A stretch of 64,000 nucleotides of DNA, taken from the NCBI GenBank assembly GCA_024195585.1, contig SWBL01000177.1:38317-102316 (forward strand), written 5' to 3'. Under the pieces are notes generated by a model. It had not been told where the DNA came from and did not search any database. It worked only from the letters and a program-made list of their open reading frames with translations. Positions 1 through 10,672 of this stretch are shown piece by piece. Numbering within the stretch: position 1 is the first letter of the stretch; every line of letters begins with the position of its first letter. The stretch comes from Aureobasidium sp. EXF-3400. Lineage: Eukaryota; Ascomycota; Dothideomycetes; Dothideales; Saccotheciaceae. Position numbers and translations under genes: made by a program.

Positions 1-1
1 A

Positions 2-223
2 TCCAAGATTAAGGGAGTGGAACCCCACGAAAGCGAAATGCTCTTCAGAGAAAAGGAGGCATGGTATACAGACGAGGATGGGCTCTTATGGTACCAGCAT
101 CCGTGGGGCTTCGAAAGAGAGTCGTCTCTCGAAGGTTGGGGAGAGTATGCCTTTGATCGCTGTGAAGGCCTTTCCAGGAGAGAGATCGACGCAGACCTGC
201 GTAAAATGGGGATAGGTCCGTAA
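2..223 (+). CDS. 3' end of an unidentified protein gene (partial)
   Basis: The frame is open from the left edge to a TAG-type stop at 221-223 and has no ATG near the edge, so this looks like the last exon of a gene that begins outside the window. The 73 or so visible residues are rich in Trp, Glu and Arg (WYTDEDG, WYQHPWGFERE, GLSRREIDADL), are not low complexity, and read like a soluble fungal protein tail. I do not recognise a family. A chance open frame of this size cannot be excluded. Confidence 0.4.
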   Translation, partial: SKIKGVEPHESEMLFREKEAWYTDEDGLLWYQHPWGFERESSLEGWGEYAFDRCEGLSRREIDADLRKMGIGP

Positions 224-1847
224 TCAGATCGGCTCATCGACACCAACCTTGCCTATCTCCGATACAGTACTCCAAGTCCTGAGCCTCTATCTCAAGACAC
301 AAATGTATCCGGAAGTCCGTCATGGCCAGAGAGCTCTAGGCACCAGATGGTCTCTCTTTGGACAGTACGATCTGGCTTGAAACTATTGTGTCTTGCGATG
401 GCAACGAGTCGACCAGAGCTCAGTCGATGGAGGTCCTCTACCAGCCATATTAGAACAGTAAAAGAGACGCTCTTGATGCACAGTCGTCTCTTTTGATACA
501 CCTATGCCTCACTTTGATGAAGGTCGTACTTGTGATGGCTTCTGGAAGGTGTTGTTGGTATGCCAACGAGGAGAGGGAGCCAGGAGATTCTCATATGAAT
601 ATTCTCCATATCATGCTCACTGTGCGATGACAACTGGCAACTGTCGTCTTGACTCTGCTCCATGTGACTATACCGCTCACTGCCAGTTGTCGTCTCCAAT
701 ATTCCAACGCCAGCTTGCTTTTCGCTTGTTGAAGCTTGGCACCTTTATCCTCGTGTGCAGAAGTCATGAATGGGTATACAAACTACATCTTTCAACAAGA
801 TATCTCACCAAGTGGTCAGTCTGATGTGAACGCGAAGCTTCGATGTGGGCAATGACTTCCTTTTCAGTCTTGCATGTCTTTATATGGTATGGAGTATGAT
901 AATTCTGTTCTCTGCAGAGTCATAGCTAGATCTCTTTCGACCAGAATGCTCACTGCTGATACTCTTCCCATTTTTCATCAAGTCATATATCATGAGGTTC
1001 AAGAGGTAATTTGAGGTATTTCTCTAGGCTGTCAATAGCACGGAAGATGCAAGAATGTGCAAATCGAAATCACAAGAGTGATCTTTCGAGAAGAGAAAGA
1101 CAAGTACTGGCCAACTATTTTGGCCACACTATCATCGGCGGTCGCTTATCGTCAAACAGCCTGCCTTCCCAATCAAGCTACGTCCACTCCAGGACATGTT
1201 CTACCATCACTGAGACTCCTGCCATTTCGCATGATAGAGAGTGACATCTCTGAGCTTTCACGTGGCAAAGAACCGCCATCTGTTCTCCCTAACATTCCGA
1301 CAAGATCCGATTCGAACAACCGGCAGTTCATCTCTGCAACTTCTTATCTCAACCACGAGATATTCCGCGGACTTAAGACAATTATCAACGGCACATGGCA
1401 GATTCTAGATAAAGCAAGCATTCGCATGTGCTCTTCCCGTTGGCTGAATCGACAGGTTTGAGCATGCATGGCTGAGGTTTCATCTGGGGTTTTGCTTGCC
1501 CGCGGACTGATAAGGAAGACCTACCCCAAACCTGCCGTGTCTCCAACTGATAGGGCGATAATGCATGGCACTGCATATCACATCCCCAGATAGGCATGTC
1601 AAGTCAAGATATGCTTGCCCCCTTGTTCTTGGCCTGCCTTCATTGTGTCGGATGTATTGTAAGAGGCATTTCTAATGGGCGGTTGGCACGGTGGCCATAT
1701 CTCTTATTGGCTTACTCGTCAGAAGAGGCGGAGTTCGTTGCGACCAAGCCGGGGTGGGTGAATTTTGATATATAGGTAAGTAGGTACCCTGATCTTCCAT
1801 CTCTTTCCTTTTACGCATCTGTTTTTTCTGCACATATTTCCGACACC
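224..1847. other. intergenic region, 1.6 kb
   Basis: Open frames here are short, overlap on both strands and show no family resemblance. The longest, at 1057-1461 (+), has unremarkable composition. The right end must hold the promoter of the MFS gene. Nothing else stands out. Confidence 0.5.
1768..1776 (+). promoter_or_regulatory. TATA-like element upstream of the MFS permease
   Basis: The sequence GATATATAG lies about 72 nt before the ATG at 1848 and is followed by a CT-rich leader. That is a normal place for a fungal TATA box. It is assigned by position and sequence only. Confidence 0.4.
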
Positions 1848-3488
1848 ATGTTTGAGCCCTATGACAAAGAGAAAGCGTTACACGCTGCACCAGAAGAACT
1901 TCCAGAAGTCGAAGTCGGAGAGGTGAAAGATGTCAAAAATGCAGATGCCGCACTTGACTTTTTACGGCATGAGGGCGAGGGAGTAGAGATGACGGCGGAG
2001 GACGAGAAGAGGTTGGTGAGGAAGATTGACTGGATGATCATGCCGATAATGTGGTGTTGTTATGTTACGCAATATCTGGACAAGACGTTGATCAACTATG
2101 CTGCTGTCATGGGCTTGTACAAAGATGCGAACATCACAAAGGCCGATTTTTCGAACTTGGTAAGTTTTGATGGTCAAGAAGTTGTTGAGTTGTACTGACT
2201 GGTATAGGCCTGGATCTTCTATGTTACCTACCTCGCTTTTGAGTTCCCTCATGGCTATGGTATGCAACGTTTCCCTACTGCCAAATATTTGGGTGTCATG
2301 GTCTTGTGCTGGGGTACCATCGTTACTGTCACTGCGGCATGCCACTCGTATACCGGCCTTATCGTCACCAGAGTTCTGCTCGGCTGCTTCGAATCTGCAG
2401 TCGCGCCGTCGTTGATGCTCATCACAACCATGTGGTACAAGAAGAATGAACAACCTCCTCGCACGGGAATCTGGTATCTCGGCACTGGCACCGGCACAAT
2501 TATTGGCTCTCTGCTTTCCTACGCGTTCCAACATGTCCACTCTACCTCTCTCTATTCTTGGCAAATCCTTTTCCTGGTTGTTGGACTGATCACCATCTGT
2601 ATTGGTATCACGGTCGTCTTGATCTTCCCGGACAACCCGATGACATCTCGTCTTACACATCAAGAAAAGATCTGGGCTGTCGAGCGTCTGCGCGCAAACC
2701 AGACTGGTATCGAGAACAAGCACTTCAAGTCCAACCAAGTGGCAGAATGCTTCTTGGATCCACAAACCTGGTTGCTGAGTTTGATCACCATAAGCTCTTC
2801 AGTACCCAACGGCGCAGTGTCGAGTTTCCAAGCCACGCTTATCAAAGGATTTGGCTATAACAGCAAGGAGACTGCTTTGCTTCAGATCCCTGGTGGTGCG
2901 TGTAGCGTGGTCTCCATCTTGATTGCCACGTACTTGGCCGGACGATTCGACCAAAGAGGATTGAATATAATTACACTTCTCATCCCAGGAATCCTTGGAG
3001 GCGCATTGATGGCTTTCTTGCCTGACGACAACAAAGCAGGAAAACTGATTGGCAACTATCTTACCAACTGCATTGGAGCAAGTTTGCCATTGCTGTATTC
3101 GTGGGTTGGAGCCAACTATGCAGGTCACACCAAGAAGGTACGTCTTTCCTCCCATGTGCCTTACCCACCTATTTGTTTCTCTGTACTGACGTCTGCAATC
3201 TAGGTCACCATGAATGCTATCCTCCTCATCTCCTTCTGTCTGGGTAACATCATTGGGCCCTTGACCTTCCGCGCCGCCGACGCCCCCAACTACACCCCTG
3301 CAAAGATCACCATTATTGTGACTTGCGCTGCTGCTGTGGTGCTTACTTTGATGCTCAGATTCTACTACGTGTGGGAAAACAAGAGAAGAAACAGAATCAG
3401 TGAGCAGATGGGCCAGACACACAAAGCCGACATTGAGTTTGCAGATGTCACGGACAGGAAGAATGCCGAGTTCAGATATAGATTGTAA
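1848..3488 (+). CDS. MFS anion:cation symporter, Dal5/allantoate permease type
   Basis: Exons are 1848-2159, 2208-3137 and 3204-3488, giving 508 residues; introns are 48 and 66 nt with GT-AG ends. The protein is a 12-helix plasma-membrane transporter of the major facilitator superfamily. The first helix region (WCCYVTQYLDKTLINYA), the FEFPHGYGMQRFPTAKYLG stretch and RTGIWYLGTGTG are typical of the Dal5-like (ACS) family, whose members import allantoate, ureidosuccinate, nicotinate, biotin precursors and similar organic anions. The substrate cannot be told from sequence. The hydrophilic, acidic N-terminus (about 70 residues) and the short Lys/Arg-rich C-tail are normal for the family. The ATG follows a TATA-like element and is preceded by ACACC, a good fungal start context. 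The next gene runs toward it from the opposite strand. Confidence 0.88.
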
Positions 3489-4976
3489 GAGAAAGAACGG
3501 GGCTGCCAGAGTAATAAATCGATGAGGCTTGCAAGGAGTAAAGCGCAATATTATGTATTATGATTAGAAACGAGGTCTTGAGTTCGGCGTTGTTGATGAC
3601 TTGAAGTTACGGGAAGGTACATGTCTCGATTCTACAATTGCATGTTATTACGGAAAGACATATTCAACTGTTCCTGCAGGAAGGAAGCAGGTACCCATCG
3701 AAGCCACTGCCTCTAGAAGAAAACTCAGGAGTAATACATGTTGTCTTGTAGACAGCATACAACAAGTTTCTCTGGATGGAACACAGACAAAACCACAAAC
3801 CTCGTAGCTCGAATTTCTTGCACTCACAGTTCTTGTTGCAGAATGCTGTTCCCCACAAGTTCCAATAACTATCAATCTAGGGAAGAGCCTCCCAACCCAC
3901 CCATCATCTTTACATCCATCTACTCGTCACCATCAAGCCTCACAGCAATGTCACACACCCACCCATTCACAGCCCCAGACTTTGCCTTTGCTTTTGCCGT
4001 TTCGGCAACAAGCTGCCGGCGTGGTAGAGAAAGATCGACGGTTAGAGCCAAAACCAAGGAATCCAAGATAGACCCGACGATCTCCAGCTGAAAAGCCTCA
4101 CGCACAACAACTTGTGGCTGAAGTAAGGTTTCATGAGGCAACCTGAACAACAACAAAACCAACATCCAACAAGAGTTGCGCAACGAACAATGACATTCTT
4201 TCGTATCTTTGCTCGTTTTGCTGACCACCATCATTTGTTTTTTGGCCTCAATCTGATCAACCCAAAGGTTTGGTGAGAAAGCTTGTCTTTTCATTCTTGA
4301 ATACAAGCGAGGTGCAGTTAAGTTGTGAGAGCTGAAAATCTTGTAGCGAGCCGCTCTGGATGTATGACTCTGGTTTTAGAAAAGAAGTCGATACGGTGTT
4401 CTTCCGAGAAAACATTTAACGAGATTTGTCCGTGTCCAACTATCTAGTCACCTAATGAGCAAAAGCCATCAAATGTTTTGGGACAGACTGTGAATCGCCA
4501 CGCACATTCGTTGATAGCAAGAATTCATAGTGGATGATAGGGTAAACCAAAGTCTTGCCTTCACTCTTCCCATTAACAAGTGCGAAGAGAAGGGAAGAGC
4601 GGAGAAGTAAACAACAAGAGAAGATTACAAAAGAGAATATCGAGTGGGGGAGAAAAGCGGTACACCCATGCTGTTGTTCTGGTGAAACATTTCCAACGTC
4701 CCTCCCCTACCTCAAAGAAAATGGATGTAAGAAAAAAAAAACTCCCTGACCCCCTGATACAGCTCATTCCAGAGTGCTGAAGTAGGCCTCCCTGTTCACA
4801 GTAAAACAAACTTCCGAAATGTGACCAACCCGACCCAAAATCATGTCCGTTGTTTTCCCTAATGAGTTCCATGTCCCCGTAATTCATTCCAATTGTCGTC
4901 AAAAGCCATGCATAGTCCACCTCTTCATCTCTTTGAATCAGGAGGGTCGTTCTTCAAAGGCAGCATGCCGACATTC
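3489..4976. other. intergenic region between convergent genes, 1.5 kb
   Basis: This lies between the 3' ends of the MFS gene and the Myb gene. The open frames (for example 3920-4306 on the minus strand, 129 residues) overlap frames on the other strand and carry no recognisable motif. A run of A residues sits near 4731. This is long for a convergent gap, so a non-coding or lineage-specific transcript is possible, but I cannot support one. Confidence 0.45.
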
Positions 4977-6198
4977 TCAGCTCTTGGTGCCGAAATGCTC
5001 TTTGGCATATTGCTCACAAGCCTGTAACTCTTATCGTCAGCAACGTGCCACAAGCAGACAGCATGTCGCATAGTATATAACATCAAGAGATATAGGAACA
5101 AACACAGGGAGCAGACTCACCTTAGCGGGTTTGCCGACCTTCTGTCCGATGACCTTCCACTTGCTCTGCTCGTACTCTTTGATGGCAGCGAGAAGTGCCG
5201 CGCTCTGTTATAAGTGTTAGCCAGTCAGAGATAATTATACAAGGATCAGAGAGGCGGACGAAATGGCTGACCTCATCTTCCGCGAACTCTGCGTAGTGCA
5301 TGTCCTGTTTTCGAGGGAAGAGATCGTTAGCAAATATATCCATATTTCCAGGAACGGATGGTTGATGATGGAACAAAAGAAGGCGCCAAGAAGAAAACGA
5401 GGAGCTCGAGGAACATCGCATACCTTGTACCAATGCTTCTTGACACTGCCTTCAGTCCGTGTAGGGAACGTCTTGGCAATCTCGCTCCAGCTGTTACCAG
5501 CATCTCTCATCACCTTCAACCTCTGTTCTTCCGCTGGTGTCCATGGTGTGTTGGTTCGTCCTTTCTTTGGTCGCGCAGGCGGAGTGTCGTGTCGGGGGAT
5601 CCCCTGGTCACCTGGGCCCGTGCCACCGGTTGATGGGCCACTCAGCACATAGTTGTTCTGGTCGCTGTTATGGCGGTCGGGGTTGCCGAAGATACCATGT
5701 TGGTCGAGACCATAGCCGCCAAGAGAAGAGCCCCCGAGAGAATGAGGATCAAGTTCACTTGCACGTCGCTTCCGTGGGTTTAGTGGTGATTGGGGAATCT
5801 GTTGAGGTTGAGGCGGTGGAGCGAGAGGTTGCTGCTGGAAGGGACTGTGTTGTTGATGATGTTGAAGGTGAGGTGGTGGATGATAGCCAAACGGCGACGT
5901 GCTTGTCGTGTAGGGCGATGTGTGATATGGGTGTGTAGCATAAGAAGAGGGAGGTAATAGTCCGGCTGTCAGCGACAGCTGCTGTGGTGACGCCGATAGA
6001 GGTAAGCTTCCAACTTGTTGCAAGCCTCGCTTCTGTTGGTTTTGCGACAGGTTACTGTGTGATGGAAAAAAGGTATACATGTCAGTCTTGAAGGTATAGA
6101 TGGTAGTATACGGCCGTACAAGCGCGACGCTACATGACGAGGTATCGAAAGCTTAAGCTTGGGGAAAGAGGGACATGTGAGTGTGGAACTTACGACAT
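4977..6198 (-). CDS. Myb/SANT-like DNA-binding protein
   Basis: Proposed exons on the minus strand are 6198-6194, 6054-5424, 5304-5272, 5204-5121 and 5021-4977, giving 265 residues. The N-terminal two thirds is disordered and rich in Pro, Gln, His and Ser (QHHQQHSPFQQQPLAPPPQPQQ). A KKGR basic stretch is followed by a Myb/SANT repeat (TPWTPAEEQRLKVMRD, WSEIAKTFPTRTEGSVKKHWYK) and a second helical segment (SAALLAAIKEYEQSKWKVIGQKVGKPAKACEQYA is split across exons 4 and 5). Such proteins bind DNA in the nucleus; targets are unknown. The start rests on splicing: ATGTC at 6198 joins across a 139-nt intron with a GTAAGT donor and CACACAG acceptor to read M-S-N-L-S-Q. The unspliced alternative starts at 6080 with MYTFFPSH, which would be intron sequence in this model. 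Confidence 0.82.
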
Positions 6199-8079
6199 GT
6201 TGAACTGGTCGTGAGGGCTAGGTACAATATCCAGGTATGTACAACTGCTGGGATGGAGAGGGTGTATTTGAGTCATGAGACGTCTGTTTGCTCGCGCAAA
6301 GGAAGAGCGCTGTAAGAAAGGGAAGGGTGAAAAGAAAAGAGGGCTGGCTGCAGGCAGACAGGCCCGGACAAGGCGAGAAGATTGGATCGGTAGGGATATG
6401 CAAGCTTTTTTGCTGGCAGAGCGTGCGCGCGCGTCAAAAGTGAGATTAAGAGCCGCAAAAGGCGATAACAACAATGATAATAATGGGCAATATAGTCGTC
6501 GTTAAAGAGTATGGGAGTGAGCAAACAGAACAGATGGGTTTAGATCAAACTTGGCGAGTTGCGAGACGACAATACTTGAGCTTGTAATGATGTATCTGTC
6601 GCGGCTTTCATGGTGCTCGAGAAAGGGAAAAGGAAAACGAAAACGGGGAAACATGAATGGTATGGTGAGCTCAGAGGGTGGGGGGGCAAGGACGGCGCCG
6701 GCAGCCGATGCACCGCCTACAGTAGCTAGCAAGGCCAGCTCGGCCGCGGGGGCGGCATGGCGCCTTTGGTCCTTTCAAAGGGAAGCAGCGTTCAGCGTGC
6801 ATGCTGAGCACAGTCAGCGCCCTTCAAAACTGGCCCCAGTGTCGTATGCGGCTTGCAGGATGAGAGTCGTCGTGATCATCCTGGATCACTTCCATGTGCG
6901 GGGGCAAGCTCGACACACCCGTTTTGCGGGGAAACCGCCCACTCCGTGCCTTGAGTGCTTGTCTGGGACCACGGTTGCTGCTCTGATTCGCTGCCGTCCA
7001 CGAAGCCTTTATTTTTCTCGGCCTGGCGAAGGCAGCGTGCGCTGCATGTCACATGGAACCCGAGAGTCTCTTTGCTGCTTGCACGCGTACGCTTGCCATT
7101 ATCCGTGCAGAACACGCAGAGATCATCCTCTGCCGCACGATCGCTCCCTGCTCATGACGTCCACCCTGATTGATGAAGCTTGTGCTGCGATTGCATACGC
7201 TGCATATGCTGCATGGGCACAAGCGTCCCTTCAGAGGGCTGAAGAAGATGATGATCTTGAAGCGAGAGCGTGCGTGCTTTGAGATGGCAGGAAACGAGTG
7301 ATCGTCACGCGCCCATCGTCGACGGTCGTCAAACGTCGAGAATTGGCATCATCATCATTAACAACAAACGTCAGACGGTCTTTTTCGTTCAGGAAAAAAG
7401 TGTCTGGCATCACGATAGCTATCCTCTGAATTGCGTGCAAGAGTAACTTAGACCTACAGCGCCAAACCACAAGAGAAAGAGTCAACACGCGCCCAATTGA
7501 TTACTATTCTCTTGTAGGAGTTGCAGCTCGCGAAAATGGCCAAACGTGGCGCTTTCTGAGGGCAGCCGCAAGAGCAAACGTGCCAATTGCCAATGGGTCT
7601 AGCAGCGAATCCTTCCGCCTAAACGGGCGGCGCTCGCGGAATGGAGCTTCAAACGCACTGGATCCGATAAGGTCGGACCACAGTTTCGTTGACAAAAGAG
7701 CCGGGCTCCGCAAGGCATGATAACAGAACTCTGTCGTGTAAGTCTTCTGGTCAGAAGTAGAGACAGAGGACAGATTGGGAGATGGAAATTGCAAGAGGCT
7801 GCTTTTGGCAAAGAAGAAGACCCATGTTTCACTGATAGTACACAGGGGTGAACTGGGGTTCTCACGGGTACAAGACGCCATATCTCGCAGATGTTCAGAT
7901 GTGTCTCACATGCAAGCGATGACAGCACAGTGGTTAAGGTGGTTAAGCGTGCCGCGCCGCCATCCGTCTGCATGACATGGAGAAAAAGACTCAGTTTTTG
8001 ATGGCCCAAGCTTTGCACAACTTGTCAGGTAGCAGGGCGGCACACGCAGGGCTGAGAGCTGAAAGGATGAGAGTTTCTT
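6199..8079. other. intergenic region, 1.9 kb
   Basis: This separates the Myb gene start from the 3' end of the complex I assembly factor gene. The segment next to 6199 is GA/CT-rich, as expected for a leader and promoter. A 243-codon open frame (6551-7282, +, starting at a TTG) is rich in Cys, Arg and His and looks like chance. Around 7187-7220 there is a short imperfect repetition of GCTGCATAYG. No gene is supported. Confidence 0.5.
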
Positions 8080-8881
8080 TCATTGAGTGCCCTCCTTCCA
8101 ACCAATGGGTATCAAGGCAGCAGCAACCTGTTGGACACCACGTTCGGTGGCCAGAAGATTGAACTGTGAGGCAGCATTACGCGTGTCTGCAACCTCTAGA
8201 CGAATGCCCAGATCGCTGATGTGCTTTCGCGTCTCGGGCGATACTGGCACAATCGAAGGACCAGTACCCAGAATAAGGAGATCTAGACGAATGTCAGTAT
8301 GTACTCAAAAATGTGGACATGGGATTGTTGGTAAGAAAAAGGGGGTCTGATAACGTACCAGGCTTGGGCCACACTGCATCAAGCAGACCCCAGCTGTGCT
8401 CGGCGACTTCCCATTGACCCTTCTTGTTGCGCAAGGTGCCTCCAACGCTCGAGACACCCTTATCGTCGTCGCCCATAGCTCCTTCGCCGATGGTGCCTTC
8501 CTTCCTACCCTCCCTGATCCATGGCTTCCAATTGAAAGCGTCTCCACCAACAAGCATAACTCCAGAACCAGCAATCTTGAGGCCTGAGTTGAGAGCAAAA
8601 CCGTCGTGTGCGCAAGCGTCAATGGCGGTTGTCGGGGCGGGCGTGTTGCCGAGCACGTTCATGGCAGCGAAATCAGTTTGCGTGTCCTCTTTACTCGCCG
8701 GGCCGCGATCCTTTGTTTTTGGCGGGCCGACTGGGCCTCTTCTCGATGCCATGGCTTTGGTTGTTGCGTGCAAGTGCCTGCATAGTCTCGGGTTTGGCTG
8801 TCGGAGGATTGTTCGAGAGGCGGGAAGCTGTTCGAGGGAGGCGCGCAAGCAGCCTGCAGCGGGTCTGAAGATGCTGGCCAT
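8080..8881 (-). CDS. NDUFAF3/Mth938-like protein, probable mitochondrial complex I assembly factor
   Basis: Exons are 8881-8359 and 8282-8080, giving 241 residues; the 76-nt intron has a GTACGT donor and TCTAG acceptor. The first 45 or so residues are rich in Arg, Ala, Ser and Leu without acidic residues, as in a mitochondrial presequence. The rest matches the DUF498/Mth938 fold family: GFALNSGLKIAGSGVMLVGG, a WKPW segment, then across the splice DLLILGTGPSIVPVSPETRKHI and a conserved end (VADTRNAASQFNLLATERGVQQVAAALIP). In animals NDUFAF3 works with NDUFAF4 in early assembly of respiratory complex I; the same role here is inferred from family. The gene stands alone between two long gaps. The ATG is the first in frame. 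Confidence 0.85.
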
Positions 8882-10672
8882 GTTGAGCTGATGTGTGACA
8901 GAAAAGGATTGTGCAATTCTTGGGCGTGTCTCGAGTTTCGCCTTCGTGAGTTCCTTCTTGTTCGTCTGGTCACAGAAAGTATGGAGAAGCTCGGGCGTAC
9001 CTTCACGTAGACGTCATCAGCTCCTGCCTGATCTAATTGGTCAGTGACTGCCCATCGTCCAAACTCCACCCACGACCCGTCGTGGATCTCCGTGTCTCTC
9101 TCCATTACTCAAATCGAGAATCTCAAATTATTTTCCATGTCGCAAGGATGCGTCCAAAAGGCCCCCTTGTTCCAGTCTCTGGCTCCACAGGGACATATAC
9201 GGAATCTCCATCAACACGCGGCGATCTTATCCTGACTTCTGATCCAAAAGCAAACCAAGTCAAAGTAAAGTCCTTTGATGCGTTGGCTTTTCCATCACCG
9301 TTACTCGACACCAACATTACAGGAGCAAAGAAACTCGTGTCAAAATCGCGTTGAGAGTCTGTGTCGGGCGCCTGCGTCGCCTTCTTCTCGTCTCAAATCG
9401 GATCAGACTCCTTTCGTTTCTTAGCCTTGCTTACACCGGGCACGTCAGATCACACTGTATTGGCGAGCTAGTGCCCCGTGGCTGTCTGTCTTGCCAGTGA
9501 GTTGTTGTTCCTACAACAGCCACATCCTGTTTCCAAAATCCAGCGTGCTGCTTTCCCATCGACGGTTGTTGGGTTTCCCTAATCAGGACATCAAACGCGA
9601 ATCTTATCTTCCTTGTCGGCGTTTGATGACACTATCCTCTTTCTGTCAGTTTGCCGGACAGACGTCGTATCCCAAGGCAAGAACACACTCCCAGATCATA
9701 CAGTCATCCACTGACATGTTCCTTACGACATGTTTGTATGGCGTCTGATGCTTACTGGACCTCCTCCACAAAGCATTTCCATGAGAGATTCTTTAAAGGA
9801 TCGAGAAAGAATTGTCAGGAGTGGGTCTGCAATTCAAGTAGAATTCGCAACATCAGGATGAAGTGCCGTGACAAATGCGTTGAGCTGGCGCATTCATGGT
9901 CCCGATACGCGCATATGTGGAATACGGACTGCCAAGCTGCTCAGTCCGAAAGAGTTATGTACACAGTCTCTTCTCGAGCAAGAGATCGCCATTGAGATGA
10001 CTTCCGCCAACTGTTCCTGGTCACGACGACAATGTACAGCTCCACTGCACATTCACAATGTGACAAGCAACACCCATGCTGAATCTAACAATCCCATCCT
10101 GCACATGTAGTCCTTCGGACGGTGGCTTATGCCATCCGGAAGAGTGGATTCTTGGTCTGCTCAGACTTTCCACCGACACCAAAGACAAGGTGAACCGATC
10201 AAAACCGAACTCCTTCATGAGCGCAGTCACACATTCAACGCGACCTGGATACGTTAGGAATACAAACCTCAACGCATTCTGTTCCTCGGTTTGTCGTTGA
10301 ATCACAAGCCACAGTCTCTTCCTCGGCTCCTTCGATGGAGGGCGGTTTGTCCGCTTGTGACAAAGAGAGGCAAGGATAGCTTAGAACAGTCATCCCTCAA
10401 GATAAGGTCGTCAGGAGCAGTAGTGACAGCAGGGGTAAAGGCACAAGAGAAGAGAAGCAAAAGAAGTCATTTCATAAAGTCAGCAACAAAAAGGCAAAAA
10501 GGTATCTCGTGCTAAACTAGCTAAAAAAAGAGCAACAAGAAGAGAAAAGCAAAAGAAGCAAAAGCCATAATGCATGTATCATGTCCGTAAATCATCGTCA
10601 TCCTCATTTCCGTTCCTTCGTTCCTCCCCCAGCTGTTCTCTCATCGTTCCTCTCTCCTCGCGTCCATGCCCA
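8882..10672. other. intergenic region, 1.8 kb
   Basis: This lies upstream of the NDUFAF3-like gene and downstream of the 998-residue gene. Short frames at 9037-9354 (+), 9123-9317 (-) and 10021-10305 (-) look mildly protein-like but overlap each other, lack motifs and have no convincing splice partners. I leave them uncalled. Confidence 0.45.

Noticed and set aside
3920..4306. 129-residue minus-strand open frame
   Set aside because: It overlaps an opposite-strand frame, has no family resemblance and no splice signals linking it to other exons.
6551..7282. 243-codon plus-strand open frame
   Set aside because: It begins at TTG, is rich in Cys, His and Arg, has no motif, and lies in GC-rich intergenic DNA where long frames arise by chance.
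9037..9354. Plus- and minus-strand frames that both look protein-like
   Set aside because: They mirror each other on the two strands, so at most one can be real, and neither has motifs or clear splice partners.
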